64,000 nt of DNA, from assembly GCF_013283785.1 (NCBI RefSeq), contig NZ_JABCPZ010000017.1, forward strand, positions 17,730 to 81,729, given 5' to 3'. Source of the DNA: Nonomuraea antri (GTDB taxonomy: Bacteria; Actinomycetota; Actinomycetes; Streptosporangiales; Streptosporangiaceae). The first letter of the stretch is position 1. Each line of letters begins with the position of its first letter. The notes below the pieces were generated by a model, which saw only the letters and a program-made list of their open reading frames with translations, was not told where the DNA came from and made no database searches. The position numbers and the translations under genes are program-made. Of this stretch, positions 50,646 through 58,708 are shown piece by piece.

Positions 50646-51949
50646 GGCGCGCTCACCGCCACGTCGATCAGCGCGCTGTCCAGCTGGAAGACCGCGATCT
50701 CCCGTGGCCCCATGATCAGGCTCTCGCCGGCGGCGGCCTCCACCGTCCCCTCCTGGTAGGCCACCGAGCCCAGGCCGATCCTGCCGAAGACGGGAGCGCA
50801 GCGCCGCAGGCGCAGCCCGCGCACGTCGATCACCCCGGGCTGCTCCGCGAAGGCGCGCATGACCTGCGAGTACAGGACGTCGCCGCCGAGCCTGAGCCGG
50901 CCGATCCCGGCGGCCACCCTGGACAGCAGCGCCGCCAGAGTGCCCTGCTCGTCGTAGCCCGGCCGCAGCACCACCTCGGCACGCACGCCGACGTCGATGT
51001 GATCGGCCTGGACGACGTTCGGATGCACCCCGGCCGGGCGCACCCGGTCCAGGGCGTCGGTGACCCGTTCGAGCACCCCGGTGACCGCCCCTTCGGTGCG
51101 CCAGGGCCGGTACGGGTCGTGGGCCACGACCACGTCGAAGAAGTACGGCTCGGCGGGCCGCGGCTGCCCGCTGAAGCGCCGCCGGCCGAAGGCGAACAGG
51201 TTGAAGTAGCTCTGCGAGACGTCCACGCCGCCCAGCAGGTCGGTGAGCAGGGCGTCGGTCACGCCGGGCACGTCGAGCACGGCCGCGCGGGCCGCGTCGA
51301 GCGTCCAGAGGTTGCGTGGCCGGCCGAGCAGCCGGTCGCGGTAGTCCTCCTCAGGCTCGGGTTCGGCGCCGCCGGTGAACGGGGCGGCGTTGGTGACGGC
51401 GATCGTCGCGGGCGGGCCGATGACCAGGGCGCGCGCCCGGTGGTCGGGGTCGATGCCGGTGATCGCGGCGGCGGGCACGTCACCGTCCGGTCCTTCGTCG
51501 AAGGCGACGGCCGCGACCGTCACGTCGGTCGTCGCGGTGTCCAGGTGGGCGGCGGCGGTGGTGTGGAAGGCGCGCACGGGCGGGTCGGTGACGACGACGG
51601 TGCCCGCGGGCAGCGTGTAGCGGCGTCCCGGCTGCGCCTGTGAGACGGTGAAGGTGACCTCGCCGCTCGCGCGGCGGTGCCGCCTGGCCACGCCCAGGTC
51701 CTCGCCGAGCAGGTCGAGGTCGCCGCCGACGGCGGTGGAGACGAACCTGCTGTAGTAGAGGTCCTCCAGGCACTGCCAGAGCAGGGCGTCCTCGGCGGCG
51801 GTCACCTGCAGGATCTTCAGCAGCGGGCTGGTGGGAGACAGGTCGACGTCGGCGCCGAACGCCTGCCTGGCCCGGCCGACGGCTTCGGCCAGCACGGTGT
51901 CGAGCCCCTTGACCACGAACCCCTCCGGGGTCACGCCGAAGTCCGCCAT
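50642..51949 (-). CDS. Baseplate J/gp47-like wedge protein
   Basis: A 435-residue baseplate protein of the gpJ/gp47 family. The N-terminus (FVVKGLDTVLAEAVGRARQA, LSPTSPLLKILQVTAAEDAL) and GGDLDLLGEDLGVARR are hallmarks, followed by ASGEVTFTVSQAQPGRRYTL and PAGTVVVTD as in phage baseplate J. The C-terminal half continues to a strand-rich end. It is coupled to gp25 (1-base gap) upstream and overlaps the gpI-like gene downstream. Wedges of this type build the ring around the hub and trigger sheath contraction. Confidence 0.87.
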   Translation of the reverse strand: MADFGVTPEGFVVKGLDTVLAEAVGRARQAFGADVDLSPTSPLLKILQVTAAEDALLWQCLEDLYYSRFVSTAVGGDLDLLGEDLGVARRHRRASGEVTFTVSQAQPGRRYTLPAGTVVVTDPPVRAFHTTAAAHLDTATTDVTVAAVAFDEGPDGDVPAAAITGIDPDHRARALVIGPPATIAVTNAAPFTGGAEPEPEEDYRDRLLGRPRNLWTLDAARAAVLDVPGVTDALLTDLLGGVDVSQSYFNLFAFGRRRFSGQPRPAEPYFFDVVVAHDPYRPWRTEGAVTGVLERVTDALDRVRPAGVHPNVVQADHIDVGVRAEVVLRPGYDEQGTLAALLSRVAAGIGRLRLGGDVLYSQVMRAFAEQPGVIDVRGLRLRRCAPVFGRIGLGSVAYQEGTVEAAAGESLIMGPREIAVFQLDSALIDVAVSAP

Positions 51950-51950
51950 G

Positions 51951-52319
51951 TCAGGCCGCCACGCGGAGTCTCAGCGCCCGCGGCTCGCCGTCGGCGGTGA
52001 CCAGCGAGATCTCGGCCGTCCACGAGCGGCGGCCGGGCGTGCCGGTGAACCCGATCTCGCGGATCTCGCGCACGCGGGCGTCGCCGGCGACCGCCCGGAC
52101 CAGGCTGAGCCTGAGCAGCTCGCGCATGGTCGCGGCGTCGGCCGGGCCGGTCAGGACGGTGGCGTCGAAGCCGTAGGCGGTGTTGAAGACGTCGCTGCCC
52201 AGCGGCGTCAGCACCCGCAGTTCCAGCGCCTGCGCGAGACCGGCCGCGCCCTCGGTCAGGGCGAGCGTGCGCTCTTCCAGCACGAGGTCGCCGTCCGTCA
52301 GCCGGAGGCTGTGTGACAC
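51951..52319 (-). CDS. gp25/gpW-like baseplate wedge protein
   Basis: A 122-residue protein of the GPW/gp25 family. Its core fits the fold: GAAGLAQALELRVLTPLGSD, then FNTAYGFDATVLTGPADAAT and VREIREIGFTGTPGRRSWTA. The family connects the sheath to the baseplate and has a lysozyme-like core without lysozyme activity. It lies 16 bases after the PAAR-like gene and one base before gpJ, the conserved order in contractile systems. Confidence 0.82.
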   Translation of the reverse strand: MSHSLRLTDGDLVLEERTLALTEGAAGLAQALELRVLTPLGSDVFNTAYGFDATVLTGPADAATMRELLRLSLVRAVAGDARVREIREIGFTGTPGRRSWTAEISLVTADGEPRALRLRVAA

Positions 52320-52335
52320 GGGGCCCTTCCTTTCG

Positions 52336-52671
52336 TCAGCTCGCGTCGAGAATCGACTGGCCCGCCGCCCGCACGTGCCAGGTGCCGGACGGCAGTCCGT
52401 CGGTGAGCCCGTGGGCCGTCTCCAGCAGCACCGGCCTGCCGCCGGCGGTGAGCGTGGCGGACGTGCCCGTGATCATGCTCAGCACGGTCCTGCACGGGCT
52501 CGTGCTGTTGGTCTGTTCCACCCGGCAGCCGCTGACCTGCTCGCCCTCCAGGTCACCGGCCACCAGGACGCCGCCGCCGCCCACCCGGAGGACGTCCTGC
52601 CCGGCCCTGGGCTGGATCGTCCCCTGGTGCGCGCAGCCGATCGCGGCGCGTTCGGTGAGCACCTTGGGCAT
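52336..52671 (-). CDS. PAAR-like spike tip protein
   Basis: A 111-residue protein starting at ATG 52671, overlapping the hub gene stop (ATGA). It has a Cys-His motif (AIGCAHQGTIQ) and two further Cys (VSGCRVEQ, SPCRTV) in the spacing of PAAR/DUF4280-type tips, which bind a metal ion at the point of the needle. The first half is hidden inside another long frame. It follows the VgrG-like gene as in most contractile injection systems. Confidence 0.72.
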   Translation of the reverse strand: MPKVLTERAAIGCAHQGTIQPRAGQDVLRVGGGGVLVAGDLEGEQVSGCRVEQTNSTSPCRTVLSMITGTSATLTAGGRPVLLETAHGLTDGLPSGTWHVRAAGQSILDAS

Positions 52672-54197
52672 CAGGTCACCTCCACGCCGGCGGAGCCGAT
52701 CTTGACCGCGTGGCCGCCGGTGCCGATCGTGATGTCCTTGCCCCGGGTGGTGATGGTGACCGAGCCGTCGGCGGCGATCGTGACCGTCGTCCCCGAGGCG
52801 TGCTCGACGACCAGGACGTCCGCGTCGCCGGGCTCCGGCCGCTCGCCGACCTGGGTGAGCGTCCGCTCGCCGACCGTGATCCGCAGCCCCTTGGCCTGGA
52901 CGACCCGCAGGCCCGCGCCGTCGGTGAGGTCGTTGACGCCCTTGCCGGTGGGCTTGCCCCGGGCGTCGAGCCCGGTGGGCAGGCACAGCCACCAGTCGCC
53001 TGGCTGGTTGCGCGGCGGCCGGCCCGTCCACAGGAATCCCGCGGTCACCGCGTCGTTGACCAGGGCCTTGTTGTGCGCGAGCAGCGCCCGCATGCCCTTG
53101 TAGACCGGGACGATCAGGCCGCAGTCGTCGAACGCGAACGGCGCGGCGATCGGCTTGCCGTGCAGCGTCTGCCGCTCCACCGGGCTGTGCACGCTCGGGG
53201 TGAGCGCCTTGGCGTCCGGTTTCTGGCCGTGGTCGAGGCTGGCGAGGTGCCCGCTCGCGTACCCGGTGATCTGCCCCACCTCGATGGACGGCGGAGCCGA
53301 CTCACCCATCCGGTGTATCCGCTCGGCCACGGCGTCCGCGTCGGCGGCGGTCACGGTGGCCGGCTCGCCGGGGGCGGCGGCCACCAGGGTGACGTCGCAG
53401 GTGTAGCCGGTCCTGGTGGAGAAGGAGTGCTGGACCCGCTCCACCCGCAGCGGCCCGGGCGGCGCGGCGGGCGAGACGACCACGACCGGCGTGCCCGGCT
53501 TGAGCGCCGGGTCGCCGAGTACCGTCAGCCGCAGTCCGGTCCCCCGGTCCTGCTGGACGGGCTGGAGCTCGATGATGTGCGTCCCGGCCACCAGCCGCAC
53601 CGGGACGCCGAGCCCGACGGCCGGGCCGATCCGCACCGTGCCGTCGCCGATGACCAGCGGCGCGCCGGCCTGGTCGGCGAGGGTGCGCAGGGCCTGCATG
53701 CCGGTGCCCGTCACGGTGTAGTCCTCGACCGTGCCGAGCCCGCCGGGACCGGCCACGCCGAGTCCGGCCTGCGCGGCCACGTCGGCCACGAACGCCTCCA
53801 GCGGTGCCACGCCCTCGCGGTGGACGTGCACGTGCCTGGCCAGCAGCGCGCGGCCGGCCTTCTCCTGCCCGGTGAGCACGGTCTTGAGCGCGCCCGCGTC
53901 GTCCACCCTGGAGGTCAGGTGCTCCAGGGTGCCCTCCAGCACGGCCGCCCGGCCGGCCGGGTCGTCGAAGTAGCCGAGCGAGGCGGTCAGCGTCAGCGGG
54001 GCCGCCGCCTGCGCGGCCGCCAGCGCCTCGACGGCGGGCCTGGGCAGGTTCTTCAGCGTGATGCTGAACGATCCCGCGGCCGGGCCGCTGACCAGGTCGA
54101 TCGTCAGGTCCGCGTCGAGGATGAAGTCGCCGGCGTAGACGTCGTTGGACACCCGCAGCCCGGGCAGCCGCACCTGGTACCAGATCACGAACCCCAT
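52671..54197 (-). CDS. VgrG/gp27-gp5-like hub and spike protein
   Basis: A 508-residue baseplate hub. The N-terminal ~280 residues match gpD/gp27-type hubs (SFSITLKNLPRPAVEALAAA, LTGQEKAGRALLARHVHVHR). The following region includes an OB-fold-like stretch (GLIVPVYKGMRALLAHNKAL, GWLWTGRPP-like). The last 60 residues form a short triple beta-helix-like repeat (GTTVTIAADGSVTITTRGKD, ITIGTGGHAVKIGSAGVEVT). GGAGGAG lies about ten bases before the ATG, inside the end of the previous gene. It contacts the tube above and the PAAR-like tip below. Confidence 0.82.
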   Translation of the reverse strand: MGFVIWYQVRLPGLRVSNDVYAGDFILDADLTIDLVSGPAAGSFSITLKNLPRPAVEALAAAQAAAPLTLTASLGYFDDPAGRAAVLEGTLEHLTSRVDDAGALKTVLTGQEKAGRALLARHVHVHREGVAPLEAFVADVAAQAGLGVAGPGGLGTVEDYTVTGTGMQALRTLADQAGAPLVIGDGTVRIGPAVGLGVPVRLVAGTHIIELQPVQQDRGTGLRLTVLGDPALKPGTPVVVVSPAAPPGPLRVERVQHSFSTRTGYTCDVTLVAAAPGEPATVTAADADAVAERIHRMGESAPPSIEVGQITGYASGHLASLDHGQKPDAKALTPSVHSPVERQTLHGKPIAAPFAFDDCGLIVPVYKGMRALLAHNKALVNDAVTAGFLWTGRPPRNQPGDWWLCLPTGLDARGKPTGKGVNDLTDGAGLRVVQAKGLRITVGERTLTQVGERPEPGDADVLVVEHASGTTVTIAADGSVTITTRGKDITIGTGGHAVKIGSAGVEVT

Positions 54198-54577
54198 CGC
54201 AGGGCCACTCCTCCCGTGATGCGCGAGCCGTGCGAGCCGGCGGCGTTGAGGTTGGCGGGAGAGACGAGCATGCGGCGGAAGACCAGCGCCAGTTCGGCCG
54301 CGCCGTAGACGTGGTCGCGCACCAGCTTGCGGCGCAGCAGGACCGTGTCACGCGCGACGGTCAGCACCAGGAAGGCGCCGGGCAGCGGCAGGTCCAGCGG
54401 CTCAGGCGAGCCCAGCAGCGACTCGTCGGTCACCGTGACACGGAACGCGAACGTGTAGACGCGCGCGCCCAGGCTCAGCCGGAACGCCTGCGGGAACCCC
54501 TCGTCGGCGTCGACGGGCAGTACCAGAAACGGGGCCAGGAACGGCGTCAGAAACGGGGCCGGGAACGGGGTCGTCAC
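54185..54577 (-). CDS. 130-residue baseplate/tube-end protein
   Basis: GTG 54577 overlaps the preceding stop by 4 bases (GTGA), and the gene ends 13 bases inside the hub gene. The protein (TTPFPAPFLTPFLAPFLVLP at the start; then GARVYTFAFRVTVTDESLLG and LVLTVARDTVLLRRKLVRDH) is strand-rich, without LysM or Cys motifs. In P2-like order this slot, between gpU-like and hub, holds a tube-to-hub adaptor. It is buried in a longer unrelated frame and easy to miss. The exact family is not recognised. Confidence 0.6.
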   Translation of the reverse strand: MTTPFPAPFLTPFLAPFLVLPVDADEGFPQAFRLSLGARVYTFAFRVTVTDESLLGSPEPLDLPLPGAFLVLTVARDTVLLRRKLVRDHVYGAAELALVFRRMLVSPANLNAAGSHGSRITGGVALRWGS

Positions 54578-55071
54578 AGCGGGCCTCCCGGTGCGCGCGG
54601 AACGGGCCCCGGCTGCGCGGCGCTCGCCGACAGTGCGGTTCCCGCGGCCAGTGCCAGCTCGGCGGCCTCGCCGAGGAGGGCGGCCACCGACGTGCGCGGC
54701 ACGTGCTGCAGCGTGATCGAGGCGTCCAGAGCCTCCAGCCTGGCCGCGCTCACCGAGAAGCGCAGGTCGGTGATCTGCATGTCGAGGCTGACCGTGAGGC
54801 CGGAGACCACCGGGATGCCCGCGACGGCCAGCAGCGGCGCGGTGGCCGCCACCAGCACCCGCGACACCAGGGCCAGCGCCTCCAGCCCCTTCTTCAGCGC
54901 CATCCGCTCCGGCCCGGCCAGCAGCGCCTCGATCGTGATCGTCTTGGTCGACGGCGCGAGCGCCTGGGCGAACGGGCCGCCCGCGATGCGTTCGATCCGG
55001 TAGCCCTCCGACATGCTCATCGACTGCACGTACATGAGCGGAATCGTGCCGATCAGGACGGGTGCGGCCAC
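54574..55071 (-). CDS. 165-residue gpU-like tube-initiator candidate
   Basis: A 165-residue protein with GTG start just after the 1025-residue gene. It has a beta-rich core (TKTITIEALLAGPERMALKK, LTVSLDMQITDLRFSVSAAR) and a small Ala/Gly-rich tail. I do not recognise a family. By position (after tape measure, before hub) it corresponds to P2 gpU or T4 gp48/54-like tube initiators, which cap the tube at the baseplate. Confidence 0.55.
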   Translation of the reverse strand: MAAPVLIGTIPLMYVQSMSMSEGYRIERIAGGPFAQALAPSTKTITIEALLAGPERMALKKGLEALALVSRVLVAATAPLLAVAGIPVVSGLTVSLDMQITDLRFSVSAARLEALDASITLQHVPRTSVAALLGEAAELALAAGTALSASAAQPGPVPRAPGGPL

Positions 55072-55074
55072 GGC

Positions 55075-58000
55075 TCACTCCGGGATCTCGTAGGTACGCG
55101 GGTTGCCTGCCGCCAGCCAGCGGCGGAACGCGGCCGCGGCGGTGTCCGGGGCCACCCCGGCCGCGACCAGCCGCGCCCGATTCGTGTCGAACAGCTCCAG
55201 CATCCGCGCGCCCACCTGGGGCAGCTCGCCGGCCACGTTCGGGTGGAAGAGGTAGAGCAGGTCGTCGTAGCCGGTGGGGGCGTGGTGGATCAGGTCCTTG
55301 AGCAGCTGCTCGTCCTTGAGCCACCTGATGCTCTCCAGGTACGTCTTGACCTCGACGCTGACCAGGCCGTTGGGCCCGTCCGTGACGATGTCGACCACCC
55401 GGTCGCCGCGGACGACCTCGAAGCTCAGCGACGTGGCGCCGTGCCGGCGGAGCAGGGTTCTGGCGGCGTAAAGCTGCCCCCACGAGCCCTGGATCGCCCT
55501 GTCGGTGGCGCCTGCCCGCACGCCGTGCGGGTTGAGTATCCCGGCCAGCACCTCCTCCAGGTTGTGGAGCCCGCCGGGCAGGGCGTCGGTGAGCTCGCCG
55601 ACCAGGCCGAGCAGTTCCGAGCGCGGCCCGGCGGGGAGGTCGAGGACGTTGGACCAGTCGACGCCGCCGTACGCGTCGTCGTCGGCCAGCCGGTTCAGGG
55701 TGACGAGCTCGGCGTCGTCGAGCTCGCCGATGGCGGCGGCGAACCTGTCGCGCTGTCTCGTGTACGCCGCGGCCCGGGCGGGCGACGCCGCCTTGGCGAT
55801 CTGCTCGTCGCCTTCCGCCAGCGTGGCGAGCAGATGGTCGTGGGTGCCCGGCTTCAGCCGCGCGCGGGTGGCCGCGGCGAACCTGGTGGTCGCCGCCTCG
55901 GCCTCCCCGAGCACGCGCTGGTCGCCCGCCGCCATGCGGTCGAGCAGCCGCTGGTATTCGGCCGGGTCGCCGAGTTCGGCCCGGCGCAGCGCCAGGCCCT
56001 GGGCCAGCGCCTCGGCGTCGAAGGCTTCCGCGCCGGCTCGGCGTATCAGGGTCAGCAGCGCGTCGCCGCCCGCGTCGCCGGCGAACTCCATCGTCCTGGG
56101 GAGGTAGGCGAGGGTGCGGAGGCTTTCCGGCCCGAGCGCGGCCAGGTGGTGCGGCCCGAGCCGGCCGACCAGCAGCGCCCACTCGGCCGTTCCCCCGGAC
56201 GGCAGCCCGTCGACCAGGGCGAGGAGTTCCTTGCGTGACCATCCGGTCTCCATCAGCCGGGTCAGCGCCGCGGTCAGTCCGGCCGTGCTCGCCCCCGCCT
56301 TCGCCTCCAGCCGGCCGGCCACGGTCAGCGCCTTGGCCAGCTCCCTGGCCGTGCCGTGCAGCCCGCGCTTCCTGGCCGCGGCGAGCAGCACGGGCATCGT
56401 GGCGTCCGCCGGCAGTTCGAGCGCCTCGGCCAGGCGGGCCAGTTCTTCGAGGTGGCGCTCGGGCAGCAGCTCGACCACGCGCAGCAGCCGGGCCTCGTCG
56501 CGGATCCGGGCGCTGCGCGCCAGCGCACGCACCACGCGCTCCACCTTGCCGGCCTCGCCGGCCGCGCCGGCCGCGCCGGCGGCCGTGCTCGCCCGGCGGA
56601 TCCACACCAGCACCTTGGCCAGCTCGGCGCCGAACGCGGACAGCCGCACCGCGGCGACCGCCGCCTTTATCTCGCCGACGCCGACGAACCAGCTCAGCAC
56701 CTCCAGGACGAACGCCATCCGCAGCCTGGTCAGCAGCGCGGCCGTCAGCTCGTGGTCCGGGCTCTGCCCGCGTGACAGGCCGAGCCGCTCGGCGTACTCC
56801 AGCCCCGCGATGGCGGTCCTGATCTTCCCCCCGGCCCTGGCCAGCAGGTCGCGCACCGCCGCCACGGCCTCGGGATCGCCGCGGCTCGCGCGGTCCAGCA
56901 GGCCGAGGAGGTCGAGCATCCTGCCCAGGGCCCTGAACAGCTCGCCCGCCTCGTGCTCGAACAGCTCGGCGATCCCCTCGAACGTCGCGCGGGCCCAGAA
57001 CACCGCGCCGTCGAACCCGCCCTCGGCCAGGACGCCCGGCGTGATGCCCGCCCCGGCCAGGATCTCCAGCAGGTAGCGCCCGCTCACCCTGACGGGTCCC
57101 CGCCGTTCGCCCAGGACGATCAGCAGGTCGACGACCGTGGCGTCGAGGTGGCCGAACAGCGTTTCGTACAGGCCGTGCGCGCGTAGCAGCGAGAAGAGCG
57201 CGTCCAGCTCGGAGTCGCCGCGCGCGGCGGCGATCAGCTCGACCAGCGTCCTGCGCACCGCGGGCGTCGGCCAGAAGCGGTCGGCCAGCAGCCGGATGTA
57301 GCCGGCCCGCTCCTCCCACGGGATGCAGGCGAACATCGTGCGGTCCATGGACAGCAGGAACCGCTCGGTGTCGGCAGGGCCGCCGTCCCCGTCGCCTTCC
57401 AGCAGGCGCCGGCCGACGGCGTGGGCCATGTCCGGGCTGATGAGCTGGGCCTGCGGGGTACGGCCGAACTCCGCCGCCGCCCGGTCCGGGCTCCAGGCGC
57501 CACCGGGCAGGTCGAAGATCATGTCGGTCGAGCGGGTGAGCCTGACCAGCACCACGCGGTAGTCGCGCAGCGGCATGACGCCGGCCTCGACCGCCCGCAG
57601 CCCGTGCGGGAACGCGGCGTCGGCGGGCCTGACGAGGCGGCCCTCGGCCAACCGGCCGGGCGGCAGCTCGTCCGCCAGGCCCAGGACCAGGAACGAACCG
57701 TCCGCCTTGATCTCCAGCACGGCGAAGCCCGGGGTGGCGAACAGCAGGTTCCCCCAACCGACGGCCCGGGCCAGGCTCGCGGAACGCACCGAGGGCGGGC
57801 CCGCGGCGTAGGCGAACCGGTTGCCCGTCCTGGCGACCACCGGCACGCGGTAGGGCCCTATGCGGTCGACGCGGTCGGCTCCCGCCATCGGCTCGCCGGT
57901 CGCCGTCCGCCGCCGCGCGATGGCCTTGCCGATGCCCCGGCGGATCGTCCGCTCGACCCTGGCGCGGTCCTCGCCCTCCAGCGGCCGGCCCGGCGGCCCC

Positions 58001-58152
58001 TGCGGGCGGGGTTCCGCGATCGGGTGCCTGGCCAGCAGCCGGGCCGTCACCGACCTGGCCACGCTCTCCTCCAGCTCCGCCAGCAGTTCGTCGGTCGGCC
58101 GGCCGGCCAGCCGCACCAGGATCGGCACCCGCATCTCCCGCGGCCCCGTCAC
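55075..58152 (-). CDS. Large protein in the tape-measure slot with a C-terminal PD-(D/E)XK nuclease-like domain
   Basis: A 1025-residue protein I do not recognise as a whole. Residues about 1-290 are mixed alpha/beta (VPILVRLAGRPTDELLAELE, PYRVPVVARTGNRFAYAAGP). Residues about 290-880 are almost all helical with an amphipathic hydrophobic block near 500-545 (MAFVLEVLSWFVGVGEIKAA), as in tape-measure proteins. The last ~145 residues read like a PD-(D/E)XK nuclease: VDIVTD (D921), then SVEVKTY (E934, K936), then DEQLLKDL. It sits between the tube and 50-residue genes and the gpU-like gene, the P2 tape-measure position. It could be tape measure, cargo, or both. GTG start; ATG seven codons in is an alternative. 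Confidence 0.72.
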   Translation of the reverse strand: MTGPREMRVPILVRLAGRPTDELLAELEESVARSVTARLLARHPIAEPRPQGPPGRPLEGEDRARVERTIRRGIGKAIARRRTATGEPMAGADRVDRIGPYRVPVVARTGNRFAYAAGPPSVRSASLARAVGWGNLLFATPGFAVLEIKADGSFLVLGLADELPPGRLAEGRLVRPADAAFPHGLRAVEAGVMPLRDYRVVLVRLTRSTDMIFDLPGGAWSPDRAAAEFGRTPQAQLISPDMAHAVGRRLLEGDGDGGPADTERFLLSMDRTMFACIPWEERAGYIRLLADRFWPTPAVRRTLVELIAAARGDSELDALFSLLRAHGLYETLFGHLDATVVDLLIVLGERRGPVRVSGRYLLEILAGAGITPGVLAEGGFDGAVFWARATFEGIAELFEHEAGELFRALGRMLDLLGLLDRASRGDPEAVAAVRDLLARAGGKIRTAIAGLEYAERLGLSRGQSPDHELTAALLTRLRMAFVLEVLSWFVGVGEIKAAVAAVRLSAFGAELAKVLVWIRRASTAAGAAGAAGEAGKVERVVRALARSARIRDEARLLRVVELLPERHLEELARLAEALELPADATMPVLLAAARKRGLHGTARELAKALTVAGRLEAKAGASTAGLTAALTRLMETGWSRKELLALVDGLPSGGTAEWALLVGRLGPHHLAALGPESLRTLAYLPRTMEFAGDAGGDALLTLIRRAGAEAFDAEALAQGLALRRAELGDPAEYQRLLDRMAAGDQRVLGEAEAATTRFAAATRARLKPGTHDHLLATLAEGDEQIAKAASPARAAAYTRQRDRFAAAIGELDDAELVTLNRLADDDAYGGVDWSNVLDLPAGPRSELLGLVGELTDALPGGLHNLEEVLAGILNPHGVRAGATDRAIQGSWGQLYAARTLLRRHGATSLSFEVVRGDRVVDIVTDGPNGLVSVEVKTYLESIRWLKDEQLLKDLIHHAPTGYDDLLYLFHPNVAGELPQVGARMLELFDTNRARLVAAGVAPDTAAAAFRRWLAAGNPRTYEIPE

Positions 58153-58156
58153 GCTC

Positions 58157-58309
58157 TCAGCCCCTGGCCTTGAGCGCCGCGTCGAGCTTGGCGAAGACGT
58201 GGTCGGTGACCTGCTTGAGCTGCGCCTCGCCCAGCTCGCCGATCACCTCCACCTCGATCGGGAAGGTGTAGACGACTCCGCCGTCGGTCCAGGTCAGTTC
58301 GTCGGCCAT
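58157..58309 (-). CDS. 50-residue protein between tube and tape-measure slot
   Basis: A 50-residue protein (ADELTWTDGGVVYTFPIEVE, then a helix VTDHVFAKLDAALKARG). It starts 2 bases after the tube stop and ends 4 bases before the next start, so coupling is tight. Its slot matches the small tail-assembly chaperone (gpE-like) found between tube and tape measure in P2-type modules. Codon pattern is fully coding. Family unknown. Confidence 0.68.
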   Translation of the reverse strand: MADELTWTDGGVVYTFPIEVEVIGELGEAQLKQVTDHVFAKLDAALKARG

Positions 58310-58311
58310 GC

Positions 58312-58701
58312 TCACTCGATCCCGGGCGCCAGCGAGGTGCAGGTGAAGGTGGCGGTCGGCGCGCCGTCGATGACCACGTTGCTCGGGTTCACCGACGTGA
58401 TCACGCAGCGGCCGAACTTCAGCGCCTTGAACGACCAGTCGCCGCCGCGCTTGACCGCCGTGGTGATCTCGAACTCCTTCCCGGTCACCGCCAGCTCGGT
58501 CAGGTCGGCCACGGCCGTGCCCATCGCCAGCACCGTCATGGTGAAGGTGAAAGCCTGCGGCTGGCGCACGTAGCCGAGGTTGTGCTCGTCGATGCTGTTG
58601 ATCACCGTGAACGGGGTGTTGAACGTCGGCGTGAACTGCGAGATCGGCGTGATGACCTGGTCGCCCAGCCGCACTTCGAGTCGGGTGTTCCAGTCGGCCA
58701 T
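58312..58701 (-). CDS. Tail tube protein
   Basis: A 129-residue inner-tube protein (MADWNTRLEVRLGDQVITPI). It has the two-sheet beta pattern of the gp19/gpFII/Hcp superfamily, including TFTMTVLAMGTAVADLTELA and GRCVITSVNPSNVVIDGAPT. It lies directly after the sheath, 7 bases apart, as in all contractile systems. Hexamers stack to form the channel. Confidence 0.83.
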   Translation of the reverse strand: MADWNTRLEVRLGDQVITPISQFTPTFNTPFTVINSIDEHNLGYVRQPQAFTFTMTVLAMGTAVADLTELAVTGKEFEITTAVKRGGDWSFKALKFGRCVITSVNPSNVVIDGAPTATFTCTSLAPGIE

Positions 58702-58708
58702 GTCACTC

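Noticed and set aside
54185..57757. A 1190-residue frame on the minus strand over the nuclease protein gene
   Set aside because: Arg/Gly/Pro-rich shadow in another frame; only its last 130 codons, with their own GTGA-coupled start, look coding.
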